Source: Streptomyces sp. CB02366 (lineage in GTDB: Bacteria; Actinomycetota; Actinomycetes; Streptomycetales; Streptomycetaceae). Taken from it: 64,000 nt of DNA. How positions within the stretch are numbered: position 1 is the first letter of the stretch; every line of letters starts with the position of its first letter. A program made the position numbers and the translations under genes. The DNA is taken from NCBI RefSeq assembly GCF_001905905.1, contig NZ_LIVT01000003.1:1069001-1133000 (forward strand). The letters are read 5' to 3'. Shown here piece by piece: positions 18,674-26,723 of this stretch. The notes beneath the pieces are model-generated. The model worked only from the letters and a program-made list of their open reading frames with translations, did not search any database and had not been told where the DNA came from.

Positions 18674-19183
18674 TCAGCGCTCCACCGGGCGGACCGCGAC
18701 CGAGGTGGTCGACAGGGCCTCCTCGACCCAGACCTCGGTGCCGCGCGCCACGGGCACGGCCGACTTGGCCGCGTACTTGACCGGCTGGCCGCCCAGGCGC
18801 AGCATGACCTCGCCGTAGCCCTCGGCCGGGATGGCCGTCACGACGGAACCCGACGTGCCGATCAGGTCGGAGCCGCGCGGTGTGGTGTGCGTCTGGTCGC
18901 GCATCAGGGCCCGGCTGAGTTTCCAGGTCAGCCAGCCCGCCACCACGCCGGCGGCGACGCCCGCGGCGGTGGCCGCGACCGGTCCGGCGCCCGTCGTGCC
19001 GAGCACGATGGCCCCGCCGAAGCCGAGCATCGAGACGAAGCCCGCGATCACCGGAAGCGACAGCAGCCCGTCGAACAGGCCGTCGAGCACGCCGCCGAGA
19101 AGCCCTTCGAGAATCCCGTCGAAGATCAGGGAGAGGGCGAGCAGGACGATCCCCGCAATGCCGAGACCGAGAAAGAAGGTCAC
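18674..19183 (-). CDS. NfeD-like membrane protein
   Basis: 169 residues from GTG 19183 with GGGGAG upstream. Three or four hydrophobic segments (about 2-24, 40-65, 70-95) precede a C-terminal OB-like domain with DLIGTSGSVVTAIPAEGYGEVMLRLGG. NfeD proteins are the usual partner of flotillins, and the flotillin gene follows directly. The start was set at GTG because the membrane helix begins with FFLGLGIAGIVLLAL. Confidence 0.82.
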   Translation of the reverse strand: MTFFLGLGIAGIVLLALSLIFDGILEGLLGGVLDGLFDGLLSLPVIAGFVSMLGFGGAIVLGTTGAGPVAATAAGVAAGVVAGWLTWKLSRALMRDQTHTTPRGSDLIGTSGSVVTAIPAEGYGEVMLRLGGQPVKYAAKSAVPVARGTEVWVEEALSTTSVAVRPVER

Positions 19184-19268
19184 GTGTTCACTCCCCGCCT
19201 GTCGACTTCCCCCGAGTGTTTTTCGTCGATCTGGCTGGATGTTCCCATACCGCACCTGCCTTGGTCAC

Positions 19269-19283
19269 TGCCGGATCCCGGCA
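19269..19283. promoter_or_regulatory. Inverted repeat, possible operator
   Basis: TGCCGG-ATC-CCGGCA, 6-bp arms and 3-nt spacer, followed by ATCTT. It lies directly after the peroxiredoxin stop codon and about 90 bp upstream of the NfeD-like gene, in the same orientation and sequence form as the site at 6485-6503. Confidence 0.45.
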
Positions 19284-19287
19284 ATCT

Positions 19288-19773
19288 TTACGTCTTTTTG
19301 ATGCCGGACAAACGGTCCGTGAGGGTGGAGAGCGACTGGAAGGTCGCTCCGAGCAGCGCCACGTGCTTCCAGCGCAGCACCCCGTCCGGATCGATGAGGA
19401 AGACCGCCCGCCGCACCCCGATCCCCGGTGCGGCGACCCCGTACGCCTTGGCCGTCCCGCGGCCCTCGTCGGCCAGCAGCGGCATCCGGAGGCCGTGGGC
19501 GCGGGCGAACGACTCATGGCTGTCCACACCCTGTGGACTGATGCCCCAGACCTCGGCGTCGAGCCCCTCGAACGCCTCCATGCCCGAGGAGTACGAGCAC
19601 AACTGCTTCGTGCAGACGCTGGTGTCGTCCCCCGGGTAGAACGCCAGCACCACCGACCGGCCGCGGGCGGAGGAGAGCCGGTAGTCGGCGCGTTCGAAGG
19701 AATCGCCCGACAGGCGCCCGCCTGGAAGGGTGAAATCCGGTGCCGTGCTGCCGAGTTGGGGTCCTGATGCCAT
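19288..19773 (-). CDS. Peroxiredoxin, Bcp/PrxQ type
   Basis: 161 residues from ATG 19773 (AAGGAG). The AhpC/TSA fold shows APDFTLPGG, then AFYPGDDTSVCTKQLC with the peroxidatic Cys54 and a resolving Cys59 four residues later, as in Bcp/PrxQ. It reduces hydroperoxides with thioredoxin. It is upstream of the second NfeD/flotillin module but separated by a probable operator, so co-transcription is uncertain. Confidence 0.92.
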   Translation of the reverse strand: MASGPQLGSTAPDFTLPGGRLSGDSFERADYRLSSARGRSVVLAFYPGDDTSVCTKQLCSYSSGMEAFEGLDAEVWGISPQGVDSHESFARAHGLRMPLLADEGRGTAKAYGVAAPGIGVRRAVFLIDPDGVLRWKHVALLGATFQSLSTLTDRLSGIKKT

Positions 19774-20045
19774 GGACGGCTCCTTCGGTGTCATGTACGG
19801 GGATGGTGCGGACGGCCCGTATGGTTCCGCGCCGGTGACCGTACAGTGGACGGCACCGCCCGCCGCCCCCGCGCCCCTTCCCGGCGGAGCGCCGACGCCC
19901 CGACCGGCCCTCCCCCTCCGGTCACCGGCGCCCGCGCCGATCCACCGATCCACCGGTCCGTCGCCCCGCGCCCCGTCCGGGACGGCCCCGGCGACGTATA
20001 CACGGCAGAGGGGCCCGCGCCCCGCACCCGGACCTGGAGGTACGC

Positions 20046-20801
20046 GTGGTTCAACGACCGCCGTCGGCAGCGGTTCTCGTTCTGCACGGCGGGCGCGAGA
20101 CCGGTACGGAGCCCCCGCCGCCGGGGTTGCTCAATCTTCCCGGCGCCCGGATGCGCCCCTTCGTCCGGGCGCTCGGCCGGGCCGCCCGCGCCGTGGGCGA
20201 GGACGTGCTCGTACGGGAGGTGCGGTACGGCCACCGGGGCTGGAACGGAGCCCGCGCGGACCCCTTCCACGACGCCGTGGCCGCCCTCGACGCCCTGCGG
20301 GAACAGGCGGGGGACGAGCTGCCGGTGGTGCTGCTCGGCCACTCCATGGGGGCGCGCGCCGCCCTCCGCGCCGCCGGGCACCCTCTGGTCCGGGGCGTCG
20401 TGGGGCTCGCCCCGTGGTGCCCGCCGGGAGACCCGGTCACCCAGCTCGCGGGCCGGGACGTCGTCCTCGTCCACAGCACCCGCGACCGGCTGACCAGCCC
20501 CCAGGCCAGCCAGTCGCTCACCGCCCGGGCCCGCCGCGCCGGCGCCCGTACCTGCATGATCACCGTCCGGGGCGGCGACCACGCCATGATCCGCCGGGCC
20601 CCGGCCTGGCACCGCGTCACCACCGCGCTCGTCATGGGACTGCTCGGTTCCGGCAGTCTGCCGGGACCGGTCGGCACGGCCCTCGCCCTGCCGGCCACCG
20701 CCGAGGCCACCGAGGGCACCCTCGACCTGGACCTCGATCTCGGCCCCGGAGACGGGCCGGGCCCCGGCCCGTCCCGAAACCGGACGGACCTCGCTCGCTG
20801 A
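20046..20801 (+). CDS. Alpha/beta hydrolase
   Basis: 251 residues from GTG 20046 (GGAGG). Visible motifs: LVLHGG oxyanion segment, nucleophile elbow GHSMGARAAL with Ser100, and a C-terminal histidine in GGDHAMI. The tail after about residue 215 is low-complexity (LDLDLDLGPGDGPGPGP). The substrate is unknown. Confidence 0.88.
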   Translation: MVQRPPSAAVLVLHGGRETGTEPPPPGLLNLPGARMRPFVRALGRAARAVGEDVLVREVRYGHRGWNGARADPFHDAVAALDALREQAGDELPVVLLGHSMGARAALRAAGHPLVRGVVGLAPWCPPGDPVTQLAGRDVVLVHSTRDRLTSPQASQSLTARARRAGARTCMITVRGGDHAMIRRAPAWHRVTTALVMGLLGSGSLPGPVGTALALPATAEATEGTLDLDLDLGPGDGPGPGPSRNRTDLAR

Positions 20802-20948
20802 ACCGCTGAACCGCTGAACCGCCGTTCCCCGCCCCGCCCGCCGCTGTCCCGCCCGCTGCCGGGCCGCCGGCCGCAGGGGCGGGGCCGCGTTCCGAGGCGC
20901 CCCTGACCGGCCGTCCTGCGGATGCGGTGCGGGGAGGGGCGGCCGAGG

Positions 20949-22709
20949 ATGGAGAGCCGGGGGCCGACGAGGGCGGGAGGCGAGGTCGTGGAGGCCGACG
21001 CGTGCGACGACGGTATGCCGTCGTTCTTCGACCCGAAGACGGTCGCGGCCCTGTTCGACGGCAATCCGGCCGCCGTCGCGGTGCTCGACCACGACCTCCG
21101 CTACACCTACGTCAACCCGGCGCTCGAACGCCTCAACGGTCTCCCCGCCGCGTCCCACCTCGGGCGGACCTTCTTCGAGGTGCTGCCCGAGCTGGACGGC
21201 CGGCCCACCACCATGCGTGACGTGCTGGCCGACGGAAAGCCCCGCGAGGAGACCATCAGCGGGCGGACCTGGGCGGCGGACGGGCCGGACCAGCAGCTCT
21301 GGCGCGCCGCCTACCACCGGCTCGACGCGGACGGCGAGGGCTGCGGGCTGATGGCGATCGTCATCGAGATCACCGACACCGTCCGGCAGCGCGAGGAGCT
21401 GGAACAGGCCCGCGGCCGTGTCGCCCTGCTCAGCACCGCCGCCGTCCGGATCGGCACCACGCTCGACATGGACACCACCTGCCGGGAGCTGGCCGACTTC
21501 ATGGTGCCCGACTTCGCCGACGTCGCGGCGGTCGACGTGTTCCCGGCCGAGGTGGGGCACTCCGTGCGCCGCCCGGCCCGCGGTGTCGTGCGGCTGCGGC
21601 GGGCGGCGCTGCGGGGCGACGGCGGCCTCGACGAGCTGATGCAGCAGTTCGGCCACCCGGGGGAGTACGTCGATTTCGCGCCGGACTCCGCGGTCGCCCG
21701 CTGCCTCGCGGAGAACGAGCCGGTCATCGACGACTGGGAGGACGACACCCGCGACCGGAGCGACTCCACCTCGCAGCGGATCACCGCCTCCCGGGCGCTC
21801 GGTCTGCGCCAGGCGCTCGTCGTCCCGCTCACCGCGCGCACCCGGCCGCTCGGCGTGCTCAGCCTCGTCCGGGCCGAGGGCTCCCCCTCCTTCGACGAAC
21901 AGGACGTGGCCGTGGCCCGTGAACTGGCGATCCGGGCGGGCGTCGACCTCGACCACGCCCGCCGCTACGACCACGAGCACAGCATCGCCCGCGAACTCCA
22001 GCGCTCGCTGCTGTCCGAGCCCTGGGGCCCTCGCCCCCACGTCGAGGTCGCCACCCGCTACCGCCCCGCCGACCGGGGCGTCCTGGTCGGCGGGGACTGG
22101 TTCGACGTCGTGCCGCTCCGGGACGGCCGGCACCTCAAGGCGATGGGCGACGTGATGGGCCACGGCGTGGAGGCGGCCGTGGCGATGAGCCAGTACCGCT
22201 CGCTGCTGCGACTGCTGGCCCAGGAGGACCTGCCGCCGCACCAGATCCTGGAGCAGCTCGACGGGATGGTGGAACGGTCGGGCCTGGACCGGGCGGCGAC
22301 CTGTCTGCTCGCCGTCGTCGACCGGTTCGGCGGGGTGTGCGAGGTGGCCAGCGCGGGCCACCTGCCGCCGGTCTTCATCGACCCGGGCGCCGCCGCCCGG
22401 ATCGAGCGGGTACCGGTCGGGCCGCCGCTGGGCACCGGGTTCGGCGGCTACCGCACCGCGTCCGTGCCCTGCGGCCCGGGGACCGTGCTGTTCATGTACA
22501 CCGACGGGCTGGTGGAGCGCCGGGGCGAGGACATCGACGTGTCGGTGGGGCGGCTGGCCTCGCTGACCCTGCCGCCCGGCGGACACCTGGAGGACCTGCT
22601 GGACCAGGTGCTGGACCGGTTCGGCGACGACGCGGAGGACGACATCGCCGTCCTCGCCTCCCGCATCCGCGAAGGGCCGCCGGCGGTGCGGCCCGCCCCC
22701 GCGGAGTGA
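20949..22709 (+). CDS. PAS-GAF-SpoIIE (PP2C) phosphatase
   Basis: 586 residues from ATG 20949. Domain order: PAS (about 25-145, with VLDHDLRYTYVNPALERLNG), GAF (about 160-335) and a PP2C SpoIIE-type phosphatase (about 345-580) containing VGGDWFDV and MGDVMGHGVEAAVAMSQYR. Such proteins dephosphorylate anti-sigma factor antagonists and feed the partner-switching cascades of Streptomyces. Another in-frame start lies at 20922, and one at 21015; the ATG at 20949 is chosen for the GGGAGGGG upstream. Confidence 0.9.
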   Translation: MESRGPTRAGGEVVEADACDDGMPSFFDPKTVAALFDGNPAAVAVLDHDLRYTYVNPALERLNGLPAASHLGRTFFEVLPELDGRPTTMRDVLADGKPREETISGRTWAADGPDQQLWRAAYHRLDADGEGCGLMAIVIEITDTVRQREELEQARGRVALLSTAAVRIGTTLDMDTTCRELADFMVPDFADVAAVDVFPAEVGHSVRRPARGVVRLRRAALRGDGGLDELMQQFGHPGEYVDFAPDSAVARCLAENEPVIDDWEDDTRDRSDSTSQRITASRALGLRQALVVPLTARTRPLGVLSLVRAEGSPSFDEQDVAVARELAIRAGVDLDHARRYDHEHSIARELQRSLLSEPWGPRPHVEVATRYRPADRGVLVGGDWFDVVPLRDGRHLKAMGDVMGHGVEAAVAMSQYRSLLRLLAQEDLPPHQILEQLDGMVERSGLDRAATCLLAVVDRFGGVCEVASAGHLPPVFIDPGAAARIERVPVGPPLGTGFGGYRTASVPCGPGTVLFMYTDGLVERRGEDIDVSVGRLASLTLPPGGHLEDLLDQVLDRFGDDAEDDIAVLASRIREGPPAVRPAPAE

Positions 22710-22785
22710 GGCGCCGCCGGGCCCCCGGGCCCGGAGCCCCTTCGCGGGACCACCCCGAGGGGGCGGAGAGGGGCGAGCGGGCCGG

Positions 22786-23637
22786 TCAGCCCAGTTCCAG
22801 GCTGGTGATGCCGTACAGGCCCGTCCGGTCGATCTCCGGCGCCGGGCCGCTGTACATCCGGGCCGTGTCGAACGACGGGGTCAGGCCCAGCTCCTCCGCC
22901 AGCCGGACCGCCGCCGGGTTGACGTCGGGTACGTCGACGGCGACCGGGGTGTCCGGGGCGGTGGCCGCGAGCGCGCTGAGCAGGGCCGCCGCCACGGCGG
23001 GGGACGCGGCGTACAGGGGACCGATCCGGGACGCCGCCCGGCAGGCCCGCACCACCCCGAGGCCCCGCAGCTCGCCGTCCCGGACCGCCGCCAGGGCCGT
23101 ACGGCCCGGGGCGGTGATCCAGGAGGCCAGGAAGGTGTCCCGGGCGGCCGGGAAGTACCGGCGGTCGTAGGCGGCGAGCAGGTCGAACGGCACGCTCCGG
23201 GCGTCGACCAGGGCGGTGTCCGGGGGCGGGGCGATGCCCGGCGGGGGCGTTCCCTCGTACCGCGCGTTGCTCCAGCAGGTGCGGAAGCCCGAGCGGCGGT
23301 AGTTGTCCTGCTGGGCGGGCACCCCGTCCAGCCCGACGGTGCGTCCGGCGAGCCGGGCCGTCCCGGCCTGCCAGGTCCGCAGCCCGTAGCCCTGTCCGCG
23401 CAGGTGGGGGCGGGTCAGGTAGAAGCCCAGGAAGCCGTGGTCGTCGCCGTAGCGGACGACGGAGACGGAGGTGACCGGTTCACCGTCCAGCCGGCCGAAG
23501 AGGAAGCCGCCGGGGTCGGTCGGGAAGAACACCCCGCCGTCGTGCAGCCCCGGGTTCCAGCTCTCCTCGTGGGCCCACTCGCCCAGCGTCACGATGTCGT
23601 CGGCCCGGGCGGCGGTGATCTCGAAAGGGTTCGGCAC
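22786..23637 (-). CDS. GNAT-family acetyltransferase
   Basis: 283 residues from GTG 23637. The N-terminal domain carries FLGFYLTRPHLRGQGYGLRTWQAG, the acetyl-CoA pyrophosphate-binding Q/RxxGxG/A signature; a second, weaker GNAT-like half follows from about residue 140. The target cannot be inferred. No good ribosome site precedes the GTG, so the start could be off by a few codons. Confidence 0.82.
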   Translation of the reverse strand: MPNPFEITAARADDIVTLGEWAHEESWNPGLHDGGVFFPTDPGGFLFGRLDGEPVTSVSVVRYGDDHGFLGFYLTRPHLRGQGYGLRTWQAGTARLAGRTVGLDGVPAQQDNYRRSGFRTCWSNARYEGTPPPGIAPPPDTALVDARSVPFDLLAAYDRRYFPAARDTFLASWITAPGRTALAAVRDGELRGLGVVRACRAASRIGPLYAASPAVAAALLSALAATAPDTPVAVDVPDVNPAAVRLAEELGLTPSFDTARMYSGPAPEIDRTGLYGITSLELG

Positions 23638-23714
23638 GGCACAGACGTACCCCGGCCCGGCATCGTTCAGTGGCCGGAGCACGGGCGATTTCCGGCCTTT
23701 CAGGCGGGTCGGCG

Positions 23715-23782
23715 GCCGGGTTCGGGACACCGCCGGACTCGGAACATCGCCGGGTTCGGGACGTCGCCGGACCCGGGCACGA
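23715..23782. repeat. Imperfect 17-bp tandem repeat, four units
   Basis: Units gccgggttcgggacacc, gccggactcggaacatc, gccgggttcgggacgtc and gccggacccgggcacga lie in the space upstream of the GNAT gene and downstream of the small membrane-protein gene. Confidence 0.75.
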
Positions 23783-23838
23783 CCGGAGAGGGGCCGCGAC
23801 CGGGTCCGGGTCGCGACCGGGTCCGGGGCGCCGCTCGC

Positions 23839-24084
23839 TCAGGCCGTCTCCGGGCTCTCCCGCTTCCGGCCGCGCAGTTGCCGCAGGACGAGGGCGGCCG
23901 AGGTGATCAACGGCAGCATTCCCGCCACCGCGTCGGCCGTGTTCAGCTTGTCGTGCGTGCCCTTGGCCCGGCGGACCTGCTTCGACGCCCTCACCACCGC
24001 GAGCGCGCTGCTGCCCAGGCTCAGCACGAGCCCGGCCTTGCCGCCGCGCGGCCCCTTGGCGGACGCCGACCGCTTCTTCCCCAT
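23839..24084 (-). CDS. Small conserved hypothetical protein
   Basis: 81 residues from ATG 24084 with GGAGGTGG upstream. The sequence begins MGKKRSASAKGPRGGKAG and has one weak hydrophobic segment (DAVAGMLPLITSAALVL). It is lysine/arginine-rich at both ends. No function is recognised. Confidence 0.65.
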   Translation of the reverse strand: MGKKRSASAKGPRGGKAGLVLSLGSSALAVVRASKQVRRAKGTHDKLNTADAVAGMLPLITSAALVLRQLRGRKRESPETA

Positions 24085-24333
24085 CACAGCCACCTCCAAG
24101 CCGGCGGGGCCGCGACCCCTTCGCGGGCGGGCCCTCCCCGTCCACGTAACCGGCTCTCCGCCGTCCCCGCAAACGGGCCGGGCGGCGGCGCGTCCGCCCG
24201 CGGGTCGGGAAACCGGCCCCCGGTTCCGCCGTGGCACCCCGGCGCCATCCCCCGTTCACATGGCATCCGTGCGGGGGTCGCCGGGCCTTGCGATCGTCCC
24301 TCCCGGAAGACCATCACGCAGGAGGGCACGTTC

Positions 24334-25833
24334 ATGAACAGTTCGAGGGCGCGGCTGCCGCGACGCGGGGCGCTGCTGCTGGCCGGTGCGCTGGCGGCGG
24401 GCACGGTCGTGGCCGGTGCGGGGTCCGGGGCGGCCGCCACCGCGGACCCGTGCACCGGGAGCGGGCCTCTGCCGCGCGCCTGCGCGCAGCCGGGGGAGCT
24501 GATCGACGTCACGCTCGGCGAACTGCACCCGACGCAGGCCGTCCTCGGTTTCGACCAGGTCTTCTACAAGCTCGGCCGCTACGGCAGCGACCGCGACGAG
24601 GCGGCGGGCGGCGTCAACAAGCGCTTCGACGAGTGGTGCGAGACCAATGGCCAGGGGGAGGCCGCGTCCGCCGGCCCCGGGGCCCGGCTGGACGACCCGT
24701 CGAGCTTCACCTGCGCCGTCCCCCTCGGGCAGGAGACGCCCCGGACGATCGCGCCGATGAAGACGGCCGTCGTCGGACCGGGCGGCAAGCTGTACCTCAC
24801 CGACGGGCACCACACCCTGACGTCCTTCCTGGAGGGCCCGGACGGCTCGCCCCGCATGCGTATCCGGCTCCGCGTCACCGACAACTTCAGCGCGCTGTCC
24901 CCGGCCGCGTTCTGGCAGCGGATGACCGCCGAGAAGAAGGTGTGGCTGCGCGACGAGAACAACCGGCCGCTGGCCGTGAACCAGCTGCCGGAGCGCCTGG
25001 GCATCACGCACTTCCGCGACGACCCGTACCGCAGCCTCGTCTACTTCACCCGGGACATCGGTTACGAAGTCCCGGACGGGGCGACGGAGTTCCTGGAGTT
25101 CTCGTGGGGGGCCTGGCTGCGGGGCGAGCACGACACGGGCGCGTACGACCTGACCGCCCCGGGCCCCTACCTCGACCTGGTGAAGCGCGCCTCGAAGTCG
25201 ATGGCCGCGCTCGCCCCCGACGCGGTCGTGGACGACGGCAGGACCGCCGCGCAGCTCGGGCGGATCGACGCGTGGAACGGCGGCAAGAAGGAGACCGGCG
25301 GGGAGTTCGCCAAGCTGGCCCGGCCGCTGAGCGACCCCAAGCCGGGCAAGCTCGCCGAGTCCCTGGCCTACAAGTCCCGCGTCCAGGCCGCCCCGGCCTG
25401 CACCACCCGGGTCACCGGCCCCCGCAACGGGCCGCTGACCGTCACGAGCGGCGTCACCTGCCTGGACCGCGCCGCCCAGCGCGGCCCGGTCGTCGTCCGC
25501 CCCGGGGCGGCCCTCGTGGTCACCGGCTCCACACTGGTGGGCCCGGTCCAGACCGACGGGGCCGCCGCCGTCCACCTGTGCGGTTCGCGGCTGTCCGGCC
25601 CGGTCGCGGTGAGCCGCGGCACCGGTCCCGTACGGATCGGAGGCCCGGGCTGCACCGCGAACACCGTGGAGGGCCCGCTCGTCCTCACCGGCAACACCGG
25701 CGGCACGACCCTCGCCGCCAACACGGTCACCGGCCCCCTGGCGTGTACGGCCAACCGGCCCGCCCCGGCGGCCGACCCGGGCCGCGCCAACGAGGTGCGA
25801 GGACCGCGTACGGGGCAGTGCGCCGCGCTCTGA
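24334..25833 (+). CDS. Secreted ParB/Srx-fold protein with C-terminal repeat region
   Basis: 499 residues from ATG 24334 (AGGAGG). A signal peptide (about 1-35, with RARLPRRGALLLAGALAAG) precedes a ParB-like domain containing GELHPTQAVLGF and KLYLTDGHHTLTSF (about 50-170), the latter resembling the phosphate-binding motif of ParB/sulfiredoxin folds. A longer helical middle follows. The last 120 or so residues contain repeated GP[LV]xVTxG-like strands with four or more cysteines, suggesting a disulfide-stabilised beta structure. The role outside the cell is unknown. Confidence 0.82.
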   Translation: MNSSRARLPRRGALLLAGALAAGTVVAGAGSGAAATADPCTGSGPLPRACAQPGELIDVTLGELHPTQAVLGFDQVFYKLGRYGSDRDEAAGGVNKRFDEWCETNGQGEAASAGPGARLDDPSSFTCAVPLGQETPRTIAPMKTAVVGPGGKLYLTDGHHTLTSFLEGPDGSPRMRIRLRVTDNFSALSPAAFWQRMTAEKKVWLRDENNRPLAVNQLPERLGITHFRDDPYRSLVYFTRDIGYEVPDGATEFLEFSWGAWLRGEHDTGAYDLTAPGPYLDLVKRASKSMAALAPDAVVDDGRTAAQLGRIDAWNGGKKETGGEFAKLARPLSDPKPGKLAESLAYKSRVQAAPACTTRVTGPRNGPLTVTSGVTCLDRAAQRGPVVVRPGAALVVTGSTLVGPVQTDGAAAVHLCGSRLSGPVAVSRGTGPVRIGGPGCTANTVEGPLVLTGNTGGTTLAANTVTGPLACTANRPAPAADPGRANEVRGPRTGQCAAL

Positions 25834-25889
25834 GCCGCGCACCCGGCCCCCGGCCCGGCCGCCTCCCGGGCCGCAGCCCCGCCCCGGGC

Positions 25890-25955
25890 CCCGACCGGGA
25901 CCTGTTCCGGCCCCCGACCGGGCCCTGCTCCGGCCCCCGACCGGGCCCTGCTCCG
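25890..25955. repeat. 23-bp tandem repeat, about three units
   Basis: cccgaccgggacctgttccggcc, then cccgaccgggccctgctccggcc, then a partial copy. It lies in the convergent space between the ParB-like gene and the PAP2-like gene, followed by a strong hairpin. Confidence 0.75.
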
Positions 25956-25996
25956 TAACTCCGGCCGGACCGGCTCCGGGCCTTTGACCGGTTGCT

Positions 25997-26039
25997 CCGC
26001 GGGCCCCCGGCAGGCTCAGCCCGGTCCGGGGGCCCGCGG
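25997..26039. terminator. Bidirectional terminator
   Basis: Perfect 14-bp stem CCGCGGGCCCCCGG (25997-26010) and 26026-26039 with a 15-nt loop, between convergent genes. Confidence 0.75.
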
Positions 26040-26051
26040 TGGCGTGCGTGC

Positions 26052-26723
26052 TCAGACGAACGCGTACGCCACCGCCGTCGCCGCCCCCAGGCCCGCACCC
26101 GCCACGGTCTGGGCGACGGTGTGGTAGCCGAGGGCGACCCGTGACCAGCAGACCGCCGCCGTCAGCGTGTACGCGGTGAGCCACCAGGGGGAGTGCACGG
26201 CGGCGAGGAGGGCGACGGACGCCGAGGCCACCGACGCGTCGACCGAGATCTTCCACACGGTGTTGACGGCCAGCAGCCCGATGGTCATCACCCACAGCGC
26301 GAGCATCGCGACGAGGATGCCGGCGGGCGCGTTCCCGAGCACCATCACCACCGACCCGGTACCGATCGAGCCCAGGATCACGAAGAAGATCGGCGCCCGC
26401 TTCGTCCGGTCCATCACGTGGCGGTCGCCCCAGGTGCCGCGTCCCCGCTCCCACTCGATGTACCCGGCCGGGACCAGCCCGGCGCAGAGGGCCCCGAGGA
26501 GCCCCCACAGCAGGCCGGTCCAGTCGCCCGCCGCCGCGAGGCCGATGCCGAGCATGCCCGCCAGCAGGACGTTGCGCGGCTGGAGGACGTCGGTGACGGT
26601 GCGCGCCACGGACGTGGTGGCGGTGGCGGCCGGGTCCGGGGCGGGGGCCGGGGGCATGTCCGCGGCGGTGTTCGCCGTGGGGGCGACGGTGGCGTCCGTG
26701 GTGGCTTCCGTGGGCCCGGTCAT
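26052..26723 (-). CDS. Degenerate PAP2-fold membrane protein
   Basis: 223 residues from ATG 26723, which overlaps the previous stop by 4 bp (ATGA). Five or six hydrophobic segments follow a Thr/Ala/Pro-rich N-terminus of about 45 residues. The last helix pair carries SRVALGYHTVAQ, corresponding to the PAP2 SR-x5-H-x3-D signature but with Gln in place of Asp, and the expected SGH motif appears as SVD. It is therefore probably a catalytically dead PAP2 relative. It is the last gene of the XRE/ImmA/MAB_1171c cassette. Confidence 0.75.
   Translation of the reverse strand: MTGPTEATTDATVAPTANTAADMPPAPAPDPAATATTSVARTVTDVLQPRNVLLAGMLGIGLAAAGDWTGLLWGLLGALCAGLVPAGYIEWERGRGTWGDRHVMDRTKRAPIFFVILGSIGTGSVVMVLGNAPAGILVAMLALWVMTIGLLAVNTVWKISVDASVASASVALLAAVHSPWWLTAYTLTAAVCWSRVALGYHTVAQTVAGAGLGAATAVAYAFV

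Noticed and set aside
23715..23782. 17-bp repeats as a CRISPR-like array
   Set aside because: Units are adjacent with no unique spacers, so it is a degenerate tandem repeat.
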